Part shown: positions 43,517 through 51,630 of the stretch, one piece after another
How the letters are laid out: the number at the start of each line of letters is the position of its first letter
Numbering within the stretch: position 1 is the stretch's first letter
Assembly: GCA_963974215.1 (NCBI GenBank)
Contig: CAXBBL010000004.1
Coordinates: forward strand, 1-64,000
Direction of reading: 5' to 3'
Source of the DNA: Croceimicrobium sp963974215
GTDB taxonomy: Bacteria; Bacteroidota; Bacteroidia; Flavobacteriales; Schleiferiaceae
Length of the DNA: 64,000 nt
Notes under the pieces: generated by a model
Told to the model about the DNA's origin: nothing
What the model saw: the letters and a program-made list of their open reading frames with translations, nothing else
The model's database searches: none
Position numbers and translations under genes: made by a program

Positions 43517-44116
43517 TTAAATTTTCGAGGCGAGATAGAGCATTTCTTGGGCTATTTCTGCGCAGCTAGCATCGTATCTTGCTGCTTCATCGGGGCGATC
43601 ATCGGCAACTTTCGGATCTTGGTAGCTCAGGTTAAACTTAGTTCGAGCGCCAGTAACCAATGGGCATGCTTCGGAGGCTTCATCGCAGGTCATGATGGCA
43701 ATAAAATCGCTTTGCGGATTAGCGGGGTGTGAGTACACTTTAGAAAAAGCTTCAATGGGATTTAAAACTTCATCGTACTTTAAATGATAGAGCGGGTTGG
43801 CGCCATCACTCTTTTCTATTTCAAAACCTATACGGCTAAGGGCTTGCGCGGTGCGCGAATTTAAAGCTGTGGCTTCTGTGCCACCTGAATAGCTTTTCAC
43901 CTTACTGTCATTTCTCAAATACTCGCTAATTATCTGCATCCAAACTTGGGCAAAATGACTGCGGCGACTGTTATGGGTGCAGATGAATAATAAGTCCTTG
44001 CTGCTAGACTGATTAATTATTTGCGCTAATTGATCGAGTTGTAATTTTCTTTCTCCCCTTATGGGTTGGCAAATCTTATCGAGATCTTCCAAGTAATTTT
44101 TAATGCTGCTAAACAT
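43517..44116 (-). CDS. Arsenate reductase-like / LMW phosphatase-fold protein
   Basis: 199 aa. The active-site loop CTHNSRRS (C-x5-R-S) sits in DLLFICTHNSRRSHFAQVW, typical of thioredoxin-linked ArsC and related phosphatases. A second segment, IAIMTCDEASEACPLVTGA, contains two cysteines like the redox pair of ArsC. YSGGTEATALN and the C-terminal acidic loop also fit. No ars transporter or ArsR is adjacent, so a tyrosine-phosphatase role is equally possible. Confidence 0.78.
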   Translation of the reverse strand: MFSSIKNYLEDLDKICQPIRGERKLQLDQLAQIINQSSSKDLLFICTHNSRRSHFAQVWMQIISEYLRNDSKVKSYSGGTEATALNSRTAQALSRIGFEIEKSDGANPLYHLKYDEVLNPIEAFSKVYSHPANPQSDFIAIMTCDEASEACPLVTGARTKFNLSYQDPKVADDRPDEAARYDASCAEIAQEMLYLASKI

Positions 44117-44142
44117 GCCAAGGTTTTAAGGTTATTGTCTGC

Positions 44143-46923
44143 TTAGTAATAAGCTCTGCGAGCTCTATTAATAATGTTACCTAAATCAAAATCGAGTACG
44201 AAACGGATATTGCTTAAATAATTTGCTTCTTGGTAAAAGTTTCGACTCTGATTTTGAATGGGTAAATAAATTTCTACAAAATCAGTTAAAAATGCAAGTC
44301 TAATCCCATAATCCCAGTATCGACTTTCCTCGGTTAGCGCATAATCGCCAAATAAACCCAAGAATCCATAGAGCGGAACACTTAAGCTTGTGCTGAACAT
44401 AAACTGATCAGAAAACACATCGGTTTCACTTTTAAAGCCTCCATCGCTGGTGAAAAACTGCCGGCTCCAAATACCATCTTGGTCGCTTCGTCCAATGAGG
44501 TAATAATCAAATAAGTAATCGGGACTACCGCTTAGTCCGAAGCTGTAAAAATTATCTTCTAGGCCATCTGCTGCAAAGCGATTATAAAGGAAATAACCCC
44601 CAAAGCTGCGCCAGATTAACCAACGTTTATTAGGGAGCATCCACCTTTGGTCCACCTCTGTGAAAATCTTTCCAAATTTATCGGCCGTTTCTAAATGAAA
44701 CCGGAAAATTAGGGGATTGAGAATATCAGTTTTTTCGAGGCGATAATTAGCATTGAAAACACTAAAACTGGCGCTGCTTAATTCGTTAGTACTGCCTTCA
44801 AAGTCTGAGGCAAGTTCTCGGTCTACAATTATTCCGCGTAAGCGTATGGACTGAATATAAGGACTACGAGGACTGGGTTTGCGAATACGGAAATTTATGG
44901 TGGGCGAAATTCGACTATAAGCTAAATCCTTGTCGTAGTGGTAATAGCGACTATAAACCGCAAATTGCACTTGGCGAAAAAAGTTAGTTTTTGGCAAAGT
45001 GTGATTATAGCTAAAAGAAGCAGAACCGGTTAACCTTCCCGTGCCGGTGCTGTATTCGGGAATGATATTATACTCAAAAGGCTTTTGCACCAATAAGGAG
45101 CGATTAGAAAGAGAGGCACCTATTAAGAGTTTGTCGTAGGCATTATAATAGAGAGTGGGCATATAAAATACTTGGCTGGCCTCAGGTGCTTCGAAACTAT
45201 TGTAAAACTGAAAACTTAGCGGCTCCGCACGGGGTAGCAACCAGCGATTGTAATAGGTATTGTTTTTCTGGTTGTACTCGGCGTGGCTGAGGTGGGCATT
45301 GATTACAATCTTATCAAAATCTTCGTGGTATAATTGCACGCTACGTAAGCCCTCGTGTCCTTCAAACCACTCCGTAATAATAGCCTTACCGTCTTTAAAG
45401 CCAGTAATAGAATAGGGCGTAATTAAATCACCACTATTGTAAACCTTGGCGGTAGTAACGGTGGCACAGCGTTCAAAATCGCGTATTTGGTAATCGTAAA
45501 TTTCCGCGCTCCTTACAGTTTGATTAAAAAACCAATTGAGATCGCGTCTTTCGAAGTAGCTAAAGGCAGAATTTAAACTAGTGGCTCCTACGAGCGCATC
45601 TGCCGACAAGCAAAAACGCGACATGGCTCGTTTAAAGTTGAGCTCGCCCGTGTAGGCTTGTAAATGGGCTAGGTTAAGATAGGTTTTAGCCTGCACTACC
45701 GCTTCATAATTAAGGCGCGAAAGATCTTCGATACTGCTGTTTGGGGCTTGATCTAAACCTTGCCGCTGTAGAAATAAAAAGAGAAAACGATTTTGATAAG
45801 CATAGTCGAATTCGTCTAAAGCAAAAAGCTTGTCGAGAATAAAGTTGCTAAAGGGGATCCAGCGCTTTTGTGGATAATATTGGCGGATAAAATCGTATTT
45901 ATAAAAATAGGGAATACCGCGCGCCAACCAGGGTTCTTTAAAGCCATCTACACTTAAGCGGTAACGAAAAAATGATTCGCCTTGGGCTTGCACTAAATCA
46001 CTTATTAGGCCAAAGGGGTCTTTAGGAATTTCCAAACTAAGTAACTCCTCACTTTGGTATTCGCCCTTCTTCTTTTTAAGGTAAAAAATCTTCTGAAAGT
46101 AGTTGAGGCTATCGTCTAATTCTGATTTGTAATAACGCTTGGCTTGTTGACTCAGCAAGGCCACATTACTAGCTAAAATTGAATCATTTTGTAGACTGTA
46201 AATTTTTTGCTTAGTCCCCAAGGAATAGGTGTAAAACTGCGGAGCAAGGTGTAATTGTAGGTTGCGACTGGCGCCACGAAAGACATAATTTCGCTTTGCG
46301 TCCTTTTGACTACTGGAAATTTCGCCTAGGTTTGAAATTACTTCAAAGTATTCAGGCACCTGCAGGGCAAGGGTGAAATTATCACGATTTTGGCAGTGGT
46401 CGAAATGGTAGGTTATTGGCCTCAGATGCCATTCGCCGTTTAGGTAAGCTGCAGGGCGCGGTAATAAGTCAATGATATGAATAGCGTTTTCGGCCAAACC
46501 ATTTCCGGTAAAGCCAGCGTCAGGCAAAGCCATTTCGAAATCAAAACTAATTTGCAGGCTGTCACTGCTTTTGGTAGGAATAGCAAGAGCGAGAAATTCC
46601 TTTTCGCCTAGGGTATTGCATTCCTCCGCGTTGATAAGGAGATTGGTGATTTTCAAAAAACCCTTTTTCTCCTTGCCCGCGAAGTGTAGGTCAACGTCTT
46701 GGTATTCTTTTAGTTGCTCATTTAAAAATGATTTTTCCCAGGTATAAGCGCGAGTAGGGAGGTGCAGGTAAATACTATCACTAAGGGGATGGAGCATAGT
46801 GAAATGACTCGAACCCTTTAAAACACCCTTGTCATAATCGAGGTTGTACTGTATTTCTCGCGGCTGAGCTGCAAGACTAAAGGTGCTGATAAACAGAATT
46901 AATAGGGAAAAGCGCTTGTACAT
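44143..46923 (-). CDS. M1-peptidase-like domain fused to probable outer-membrane barrel
   Basis: 926 aa. After a signal peptide (SLLILFISTFSLAAQ), residues 20-450 resemble the M1/gluzincin aminopeptidase fold: a beta-rich N-domain (LQISFDFEMALPDAGFTGNG), then EPWLARGIPYFYKYDF, which matches the 'WLNEG' region. The HExxH site is missing; the aligned stretch (QAQGESFF, about 313-320) has no His pair. Residues about 600-926 alternate hydrophobic and polar strands rich in Tyr and Arg (YSRISPTINFRIRKPSP, then FVLDFDLGNIINRA) like a beta barrel. Probably an envelope protein with a binding rather than proteolytic role. Confidence 0.65.
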   Translation of the reverse strand: MYKRFSLLILFISTFSLAAQPREIQYNLDYDKGVLKGSSHFTMLHPLSDSIYLHLPTRAYTWEKSFLNEQLKEYQDVDLHFAGKEKKGFLKITNLLINAEECNTLGEKEFLALAIPTKSSDSLQISFDFEMALPDAGFTGNGLAENAIHIIDLLPRPAAYLNGEWHLRPITYHFDHCQNRDNFTLALQVPEYFEVISNLGEISSSQKDAKRNYVFRGASRNLQLHLAPQFYTYSLGTKQKIYSLQNDSILASNVALLSQQAKRYYKSELDDSLNYFQKIFYLKKKKGEYQSEELLSLEIPKDPFGLISDLVQAQGESFFRYRLSVDGFKEPWLARGIPYFYKYDFIRQYYPQKRWIPFSNFILDKLFALDEFDYAYQNRFLFLFLQRQGLDQAPNSSIEDLSRLNYEAVVQAKTYLNLAHLQAYTGELNFKRAMSRFCLSADALVGATSLNSAFSYFERRDLNWFFNQTVRSAEIYDYQIRDFERCATVTTAKVYNSGDLITPYSITGFKDGKAIITEWFEGHEGLRSVQLYHEDFDKIVINAHLSHAEYNQKNNTYYNRWLLPRAEPLSFQFYNSFEAPEASQVFYMPTLYYNAYDKLLIGASLSNRSLLVQKPFEYNIIPEYSTGTGRLTGSASFSYNHTLPKTNFFRQVQFAVYSRYYHYDKDLAYSRISPTINFRIRKPSPRSPYIQSIRLRGIIVDRELASDFEGSTNELSSASFSVFNANYRLEKTDILNPLIFRFHLETADKFGKIFTEVDQRWMLPNKRWLIWRSFGGYFLYNRFAADGLEDNFYSFGLSGSPDYLFDYYLIGRSDQDGIWSRQFFTSDGGFKSETDVFSDQFMFSTSLSVPLYGFLGLFGDYALTEESRYWDYGIRLAFLTDFVEIYLPIQNQSRNFYQEANYLSNIRFVLDFDLGNIINRARRAYY

Positions 46924-47051
46924 ATAAAGCTGCCGAATATAGGTTTTTGCTCTGGCAAAAATGAGGAGAAATTTGCAATCCTCGTGTGAATCCTAAAATG
47001 GTTTCCAATATTGAGAAAATCGTTAATAATATAGATCCATAACCCTAATGA

Positions 47052-47113
47052 AGGGGGTGTGTTTTAGTTTTTAGCTAATTTTAATGGGTTAACCCCCTGT
47101 TTGCATAGGGGGT
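47052..47113. promoter_or_regulatory. Inverted and direct repeats upstream of amt
   Basis: AGGGGGT (47052-47058), ACCCCCT (47092-47098) and AGGGGGT (47107-47113) let the middle element pair with either flank. GGGTTAACCC (47086-47095) is a separate perfect palindrome. A TTTG at 47100-47103 followed 17 bp later by AATATTTG resembles a promoter, so the repeats may be operator sites overlapping it. Alternatively, if transcription starts earlier, they could be RNA stems. Confidence 0.5.
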
Positions 47114-47175
47114 GTAATTAAATATTTGTTTTTATTGTCGATTTGTATTTAATTCGTTTCAAATTAAAATTAGAA

Positions 47176-48459
47176 ATGGGTAAAAAATTAAACTTCATCG
47201 TTCTCTGCGCATTGGTGCTGATATCCTTAGTCTTTACGGTGGATTACGATTTTTTTGGGGCTGAAAACATTGACAAAGCCGATACAGCTTGGATGTTAGT
47301 TTCCAGTGCTTTTGTTTTGTTAATGACCCCTGGTCTGGCTTTTTTCTATGGAGGGATGGTAAACAAGCGCAATATCATTTCTACCATGCTACAAAGTTTC
47401 GTGGCACTGGGTGTAGTCAGCATCCTGTGGGTAATCGTGGGCTTTAGTCTTTGCTTCGGCGATAGTATTGGAGGAATAATTGGCAATCCGCTTACCTATT
47501 TTAATTTTAAGGGAGTGGGCTTAGGGCCTAATCCGGACTTTAGCGAAACCATTCCCTTTTTGCTCTTCGCTTTATTTCAACTGAAATTTGCCATTATTAC
47601 TCCCGCTTTAATCACGGGTTCTTTTGCGGAACGAATACGTTTTCGATCTTATATACTATTCATCGTTCTTTTCAGCTTATTGATTTATGCTCCTTTGGCG
47701 CACATGACTTGGCATCCCGAAGGACTCTTTCGCAATTGGGGTGTCTTAGATTTTGCTGGTGGAACAGTAGTACACATGTCGGCTGGTTTTGCGGCTTTGG
47801 CGGGCGCTATTTATTTAGGAAAACGCAAAGTGAAACAGCACGAGCCAGCAAATATTCCCTTCATTATTTTAGGAACGGGCTTACTTTGGTTCGGTTGGTT
47901 TGGTTTTAATGCGGGTTCTTCTTTAGGCGCTAATGCAGATGCGGTAGCGGCCTTTGCTAATACTAATCTTGCTTCTGCAGCAGGTATGATTACTTGGATT
48001 TTTTACGATCGTTTTCAGAATAGAAAAATGTCTGCCTTGGGTGCATGCATAGGTGCGATTGTGGGCTTGGTAGCCATTACGCCTGCGGCGGGATTTGTAA
48101 CCATGTCGCAGTCGATATTTATTGGTTTTATCGCCGCTTTAGCAAGTAACTACGCCATTCGCTTTAAGAATAAAAGAGAATTAGACGATACCCTCGATGT
48201 GTTTCCTAGTCACGGAATTGGTGGGATTATTGGCATGTTGCTTACCGCGGTTTTCGCCAAAGAGGTAGGACTTTATTACGGTGAAACAGAAACTTTTGTG
48301 TACCACTTGTTGGCCTTGGCTATTACTGCTGTTTTCACTTTTGGCGGTAGTTGGTTGTTGTATAAATTGGTCGATGCCATGATCACTCTGCGGGTTAGTG
48401 CTGAGCAAGAAGAACGTGGTTTAGATGATAGTCAGCACGGTGAGTATCTACAAGATTAG
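47176..48459 (+). CDS. amt: Ammonium transporter Amt
   Basis: A 427-aa inner-membrane ammonium channel from ATG 47176; the frame is open 33 bp further up without a good start. About eleven hydrophobic helices. Family motifs are FFYGGMVNKRN, FAGGTVVHMSAGFAALAGA, WFGWFGFNAGSSL and DVFPSHGIGGIIGMLLTA, including the conserved His pair region. The charged tail is EQEERGLDDSQHGE. No PII (glnK) gene is linked here. The 5' region carries strong repeats. Confidence 0.95.
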   Translation: MGKKLNFIVLCALVLISLVFTVDYDFFGAENIDKADTAWMLVSSAFVLLMTPGLAFFYGGMVNKRNIISTMLQSFVALGVVSILWVIVGFSLCFGDSIGGIIGNPLTYFNFKGVGLGPNPDFSETIPFLLFALFQLKFAIITPALITGSFAERIRFRSYILFIVLFSLLIYAPLAHMTWHPEGLFRNWGVLDFAGGTVVHMSAGFAALAGAIYLGKRKVKQHEPANIPFIILGTGLLWFGWFGFNAGSSLGANADAVAAFANTNLASAAGMITWIFYDRFQNRKMSALGACIGAIVGLVAITPAAGFVTMSQSIFIGFIAALASNYAIRFKNKRELDDTLDVFPSHGIGGIIGMLLTAVFAKEVGLYYGETETFVYHLLALAITAVFTFGGSWLLYKLVDAMITLRVSAEQEERGLDDSQHGEYLQD

Positions 48460-48536
48460 CATAACAAGTAAAATCTGAGCTCCAATTTCAGGCAATAACA
48501 AAGCTTTAAAACTATATTTGGGTTTAAGATTTTTTT

Positions 48537-49439
48537 ATGTTAAACCCTGCTACTGGGGCTCCTTATGAGTCTTGGCAAGAGATTTTCGCAAGCAACGATT
48601 ATATACTAATTGCAATGCTGTATGTAACGGCGGCGTCCTTAGTTGTTCTGCCAATTTTGTATGCTCTTCGATCTTATAATCGCTATTATCCAAGAAGTTT
48701 AAAGCCGAAATACATGCAATTTGTAGGGCAAATGGCTTATTTTCAATCACTAAGTCCCATTGAGCAAAAGCGCTTTGCCATTCGTTGTCAATTATTTATC
48801 AATACTAAAACTTTTATTCCCCGTGGGGGCAAAGGCTTTGTTTTACTTCCAGAAATGATTGCAATGATTGCGGCATCGGCAGTGGAAATTAGTTTCGGTT
48901 TCCCTAAGATGGGCTTTGAACACTTCAGTCGTATTTTAATTTACCCAACCGATTATTACAGCAGAATTACGAGGCAGTATCACAAAGGAGAAGTGAATGT
49001 ACGTGGAATGATTGTCTTGTCTTGGGCATCCTTTCAGGAAGGTTACGCCAAAGATGACGATGGAATTAATTTGGCGATTCATGAAATGGCGCATGCCTTA
49101 AAATTAGAGAATCGTATCGAAAATGGCGACTATCAGTTTTTAGATCCGCAGCTGATGCGTGAACTACGCGAGGAATTTAAACGATTAAGTGCCCAGCAGT
49201 CTCCCGCGGAAGCGACCCTAATTAGAGCTTACGCCATGACTAATATACATGAGTTTTTTGCGGTGCTCTGTGAGAATTTCTTCGAAAGACCAAGGGCATT
49301 GCAGCGCGAACATCCTCAATTGTACGATATTATTAGTAGACTGTTAATGCAAAATCCGCTAGCTCCAAAAGATCTGAGCATGGCCTCTTCTAAGGCTTAT
49401 GCATTAAGCGACTTTAGCGGACCGATTAAACGAAATTAA
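48537..49439 (+). CDS. MtfA-type zinc-dependent peptidase (M90)
   Basis: 300 aa. One membrane helix lies at residues 23-43, unlike the soluble E. coli MtfA. The zinc motif HEMAH (182-186) is in NLAIHEMAHALKLENRI, and the third ligand region is TNIHEFFAVLCENFFE. The family degrades folded proteins and regulates transcription factors; the substrate here is unknown. It lies one base before the DUF4442 gene and 77 bp after amt. Confidence 0.84.
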   Translation: MLNPATGAPYESWQEIFASNDYILIAMLYVTAASLVVLPILYALRSYNRYYPRSLKPKYMQFVGQMAYFQSLSPIEQKRFAIRCQLFINTKTFIPRGGKGFVLLPEMIAMIAASAVEISFGFPKMGFEHFSRILIYPTDYYSRITRQYHKGEVNVRGMIVLSWASFQEGYAKDDDGINLAIHEMAHALKLENRIENGDYQFLDPQLMRELREEFKRLSAQQSPAEATLIRAYAMTNIHEFFAVLCENFFERPRALQREHPQLYDIISRLLMQNPLAPKDLSMASSKAYALSDFSGPIKRN

Positions 49440-49440
49440 A

Positions 49441-49950
49441 ATGGATTTACAGAAAATAGCCAAGCAAGCCCAAACGAGTAAGCGTTACTTGTTTATGCTT
49501 AATTTTTTCCTTAGTCGCTTCGTGCCTTTTAACAAGGCGCATCGCTTTAAGGTAGAGTCTATTGGCGATCATCACCTATGGGTAAAAGCACCTTATCGCA
49601 AAAGTAATTTCAATCATCTCAAAGGTATTCACGCCTGCGCACAAGCAACCATTGCCGAAATAAGCTCTGGATTATTGTTAATTTCTCTCCTTAACCCCAA
49701 GCACTATCGCATAATCTTACAAAAATTAGAATTGGAGTATCTCTATCAGGCCAAGACCGATATCATAGCCAAATTTGAAATTGAAGCCGATTGGTTGGAA
49801 GAGCAAGTGATCCAACCCTTAAGCAAAAACGACAGTTTGTTTATTGATTGCCCTATTTCCCTCTTCGACCTAAAAGGCAATAAAGTCGCTCAGGCAAAGG
49901 CGCGCTGGCAGATTAAGAACTGGAAGGCCGTAAAGACGGCGGTAAACTAA
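49441..49950 (+). CDS. DUF4442 hotdog-fold protein (thioesterase-like)
   Basis: 169 aa. The family signature HRFKVESIGDHHLWVKAPYRKSNFNHLKGIHACAQATIAEISSG fits the hotdog fold with a central helix. Relatives are acyl-CoA thioesterases, but no catalytic assignment is certain. It starts one base after the MtfA-type gene and lies 69 bp before pyp. That it acts on coumaroyl thioesters is only a possibility. Confidence 0.75.
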   Translation: MDLQKIAKQAQTSKRYLFMLNFFLSRFVPFNKAHRFKVESIGDHHLWVKAPYRKSNFNHLKGIHACAQATIAEISSGLLLISLLNPKHYRIILQKLELEYLYQAKTDIIAKFEIEADWLEEQVIQPLSKNDSLFIDCPISLFDLKGNKVAQAKARWQIKNWKAVKTAVN

Positions 49951-49976
49951 ATTATGATAAAATCCATCCAAAACGC

Positions 49977-50006
49977 TTTGATACCCGATGAAAAAAACTA
50001 GCTTTA
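49977..50006 (+). promoter_or_regulatory. Candidate promoter of the PYP cluster
   Basis: TTTG (49977-49980) and TAGCTTTA (49999-50006, seven of eight matches to TAnnTTTG) are separated by 18 bp, close to the Bacteroidota spacing. It would start transcription only a few bases before the pyp start codon, which is tight given an AAGGAAGG ribosome site, so this call is tentative. Confidence 0.35.
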
Positions 50007-50019
50007 TAAAAAAGGAAGG

Positions 50020-50391
50020 ATGGAACTAAAATTAGAGCAACACGACTTATTTCAAGCTTTAGAGGCATTAGAAAATCATGCTTATGATGAGTTTGATTTT
50101 GGGCTTATTAAAATGGACCGTAAGGGCAATGTTTTAGCTTATAATAAATGGGAGGCGCAATTAGCCGCGAATAACCAAGAAGCGGTAATCGGTAAAAACT
50201 TTTTTACGCAAATAGCCCCTTGCACCAATAACTTTATGGTTTCGGAAAAGTATGGACTATTTCAAGGCCAATTGGATGAGACGATGGATTATGTTTTTAC
50301 CTACCGAATAAAGCCGACGCCAGTAAGGCTAAGATTATTAGCTCACGAATCTTCAAACAACCAATACTTGGCGGTTCAGTTAAAATCGTAG
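50020..50391 (+). CDS. pyp: Photoactive yellow protein (blue-light receptor)
   Basis: 123 aa (125 in Halorhodospira PYP). A PAS-fold cytoplasmic photoreceptor that binds p-coumarate through a thioester. The chromophore cysteine is Cys68 in GKNFFTQIAPCTN, equal to Cys69 of the founding PYP. Tyr41 (YNKWE) and Glu45 match Tyr42 and Glu46, which hydrogen-bond the chromophore. Differences: Thr50 becomes Ala49, Arg52 becomes Asn51, and Met100 aligns with Ile97. A good ribosome site (AAGGAAGG) precedes ATG 50020. It heads a plus-strand run of kinase, receiver-kinase, ligase and lyase genes, which supplies the chromophore and probable signalling partners. Confidence 0.93.
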   Translation: MELKLEQHDLFQALEALENHAYDEFDFGLIKMDRKGNVLAYNKWEAQLAANNQEAVIGKNFFTQIAPCTNNFMVSEKYGLFQGQLDETMDYVFTYRIKPTPVRLRLLAHESSNNQYLAVQLKS

Positions 50392-50395
50392 CTAA

Positions 50396-51628
50396 ATGAA
50401 TGATAATAAACATTCAGAGTATTCTGAGCTGCTCGATTTTATTAATCAGTGTCCAGTAGGTTTAGTTAAATCCAATAAGGCAGGAGAAATTGAATTGTTA
50501 AACGCTTTCGGAAGCCAAATTTTGTTTCCTCTAAGTATTTATAGTTCTTGTGATTTAAGTAATATCAAAACCATTCTTAATTATTTCGATCCTCAACTGG
50601 TAAAACAGATTGATAGCTTTGAGCCTTCTTTCGGGCCTATTTGTGAGGAATATCGCTTTGAATTGCGCCCGAGTGATTCTGCTAGTCTGCAGTTTTATTC
50701 GATAACGATTAATAAGATATCAGAATCTGTCTTTCAATACGTGTTGAAAGATATCACAGCAATAGTGCGGAAAGAACAGGAGCTTCAAGATCTTATTGAA
50801 GCTTCAGCCATGCAAGCAGGAAAACTGGAAATGTCTGTTGGTCTATTGCACGATGTTGGCAATGCCGTTACTTCTTTTGGTACCGAAGTGGCCAAACTTA
50901 AAAACTCATTAGAGTGGCGAGAGTTAAGTGATTTAGATAAACTCTTGAATTTATTCGCATCCCACGAAAGTGCCTTAGACCAAAGCATGGGCCCTGGCAA
51001 AGGCCTGGCGGTTTTGAAGTATATGCGCGCTTTAAAAAATAGTTTAGCCCAAAAGAACAAGCTTTTGCAAGAAGGGGCCCATAAACTGTATGAAAACACC
51101 AGTCATATCCAGGATGTATTAAACATCCAAAGGCATTATGTAAAGGATAAGATTAAAAATAAGAGGGAGCTTATTTCATTATTTTCGGTAGTAGAAGATG
51201 CTTTAGCTATTCAGGCTGGAATTATTTTAAAGAGAAATATTGAGCTGATTAAAGATTTCTCGCCTAAACTCCCTCGAATTGAAGGAGACCACACCCGCCT
51301 TATTCAGGTAGTAATCAACATTCTAAAAAATTCGGCTGAGGCTTTTGATTCAATTTCGCATCCTGACCATCGCTATATTAAAATAACTTTGCAAGCACTA
51401 GAAGAAGAAGGACTACTTTTATTGCAGTTTTCTGATAATGCGGTAGGTTTCGCCCCAGAAAAAGCGACAAAGCTTTTTGAAAAGGGTCAAACCAGTAAGC
51501 AAACAGGAACCGGTTTTGGTCTATATAACTGCAAGCAAATTATAGATAGCCATCATGGCGAAATATCTATCTCAAGCGAGGGCATTGATAAAGGGGCAAC
51601 GCTGAAGATCAAACTACCTTATAAATAA
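50396..51628 (+). CDS. PAS histidine kinase of the PYP cluster
   Basis: 410 aa, no membrane segment. A PAS-like N-domain covers residues 1-125 (NQCPVGLVKSNKAGEIELLNAFG). A coiled linker follows, then a histidine helix with His152 in GLLHDVGNAVTSFG, an atypical H-box (HDVGN instead of HEIRTP), and a HATPase domain with N-box INILKNSAEAF, DNAVGF and GTGFGLYNCKQI. It starts 4 bp after pyp, so the two are translated from one message. The cytosolic location and linkage make it the best candidate to read the PYP signal; this is inference. Confidence 0.86.
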   Translation: MNDNKHSEYSELLDFINQCPVGLVKSNKAGEIELLNAFGSQILFPLSIYSSCDLSNIKTILNYFDPQLVKQIDSFEPSFGPICEEYRFELRPSDSASLQFYSITINKISESVFQYVLKDITAIVRKEQELQDLIEASAMQAGKLEMSVGLLHDVGNAVTSFGTEVAKLKNSLEWRELSDLDKLLNLFASHESALDQSMGPGKGLAVLKYMRALKNSLAQKNKLLQEGAHKLYENTSHIQDVLNIQRHYVKDKIKNKRELISLFSVVEDALAIQAGIILKRNIELIKDFSPKLPRIEGDHTRLIQVVINILKNSAEAFDSISHPDHRYIKITLQALEEEGLLLLQFSDNAVGFAPEKATKLFEKGQTSKQTGTGFGLYNCKQIIDSHHGEISISSEGIDKGATLKIKLPYK

Positions 51629-51630
51629 AT

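Noticed and set aside
43517..44116. Arsenic resistance operon
   Set aside because: The ArsC-like gene stands alone with no arsR, transporter or methylase; resistance cannot be claimed.
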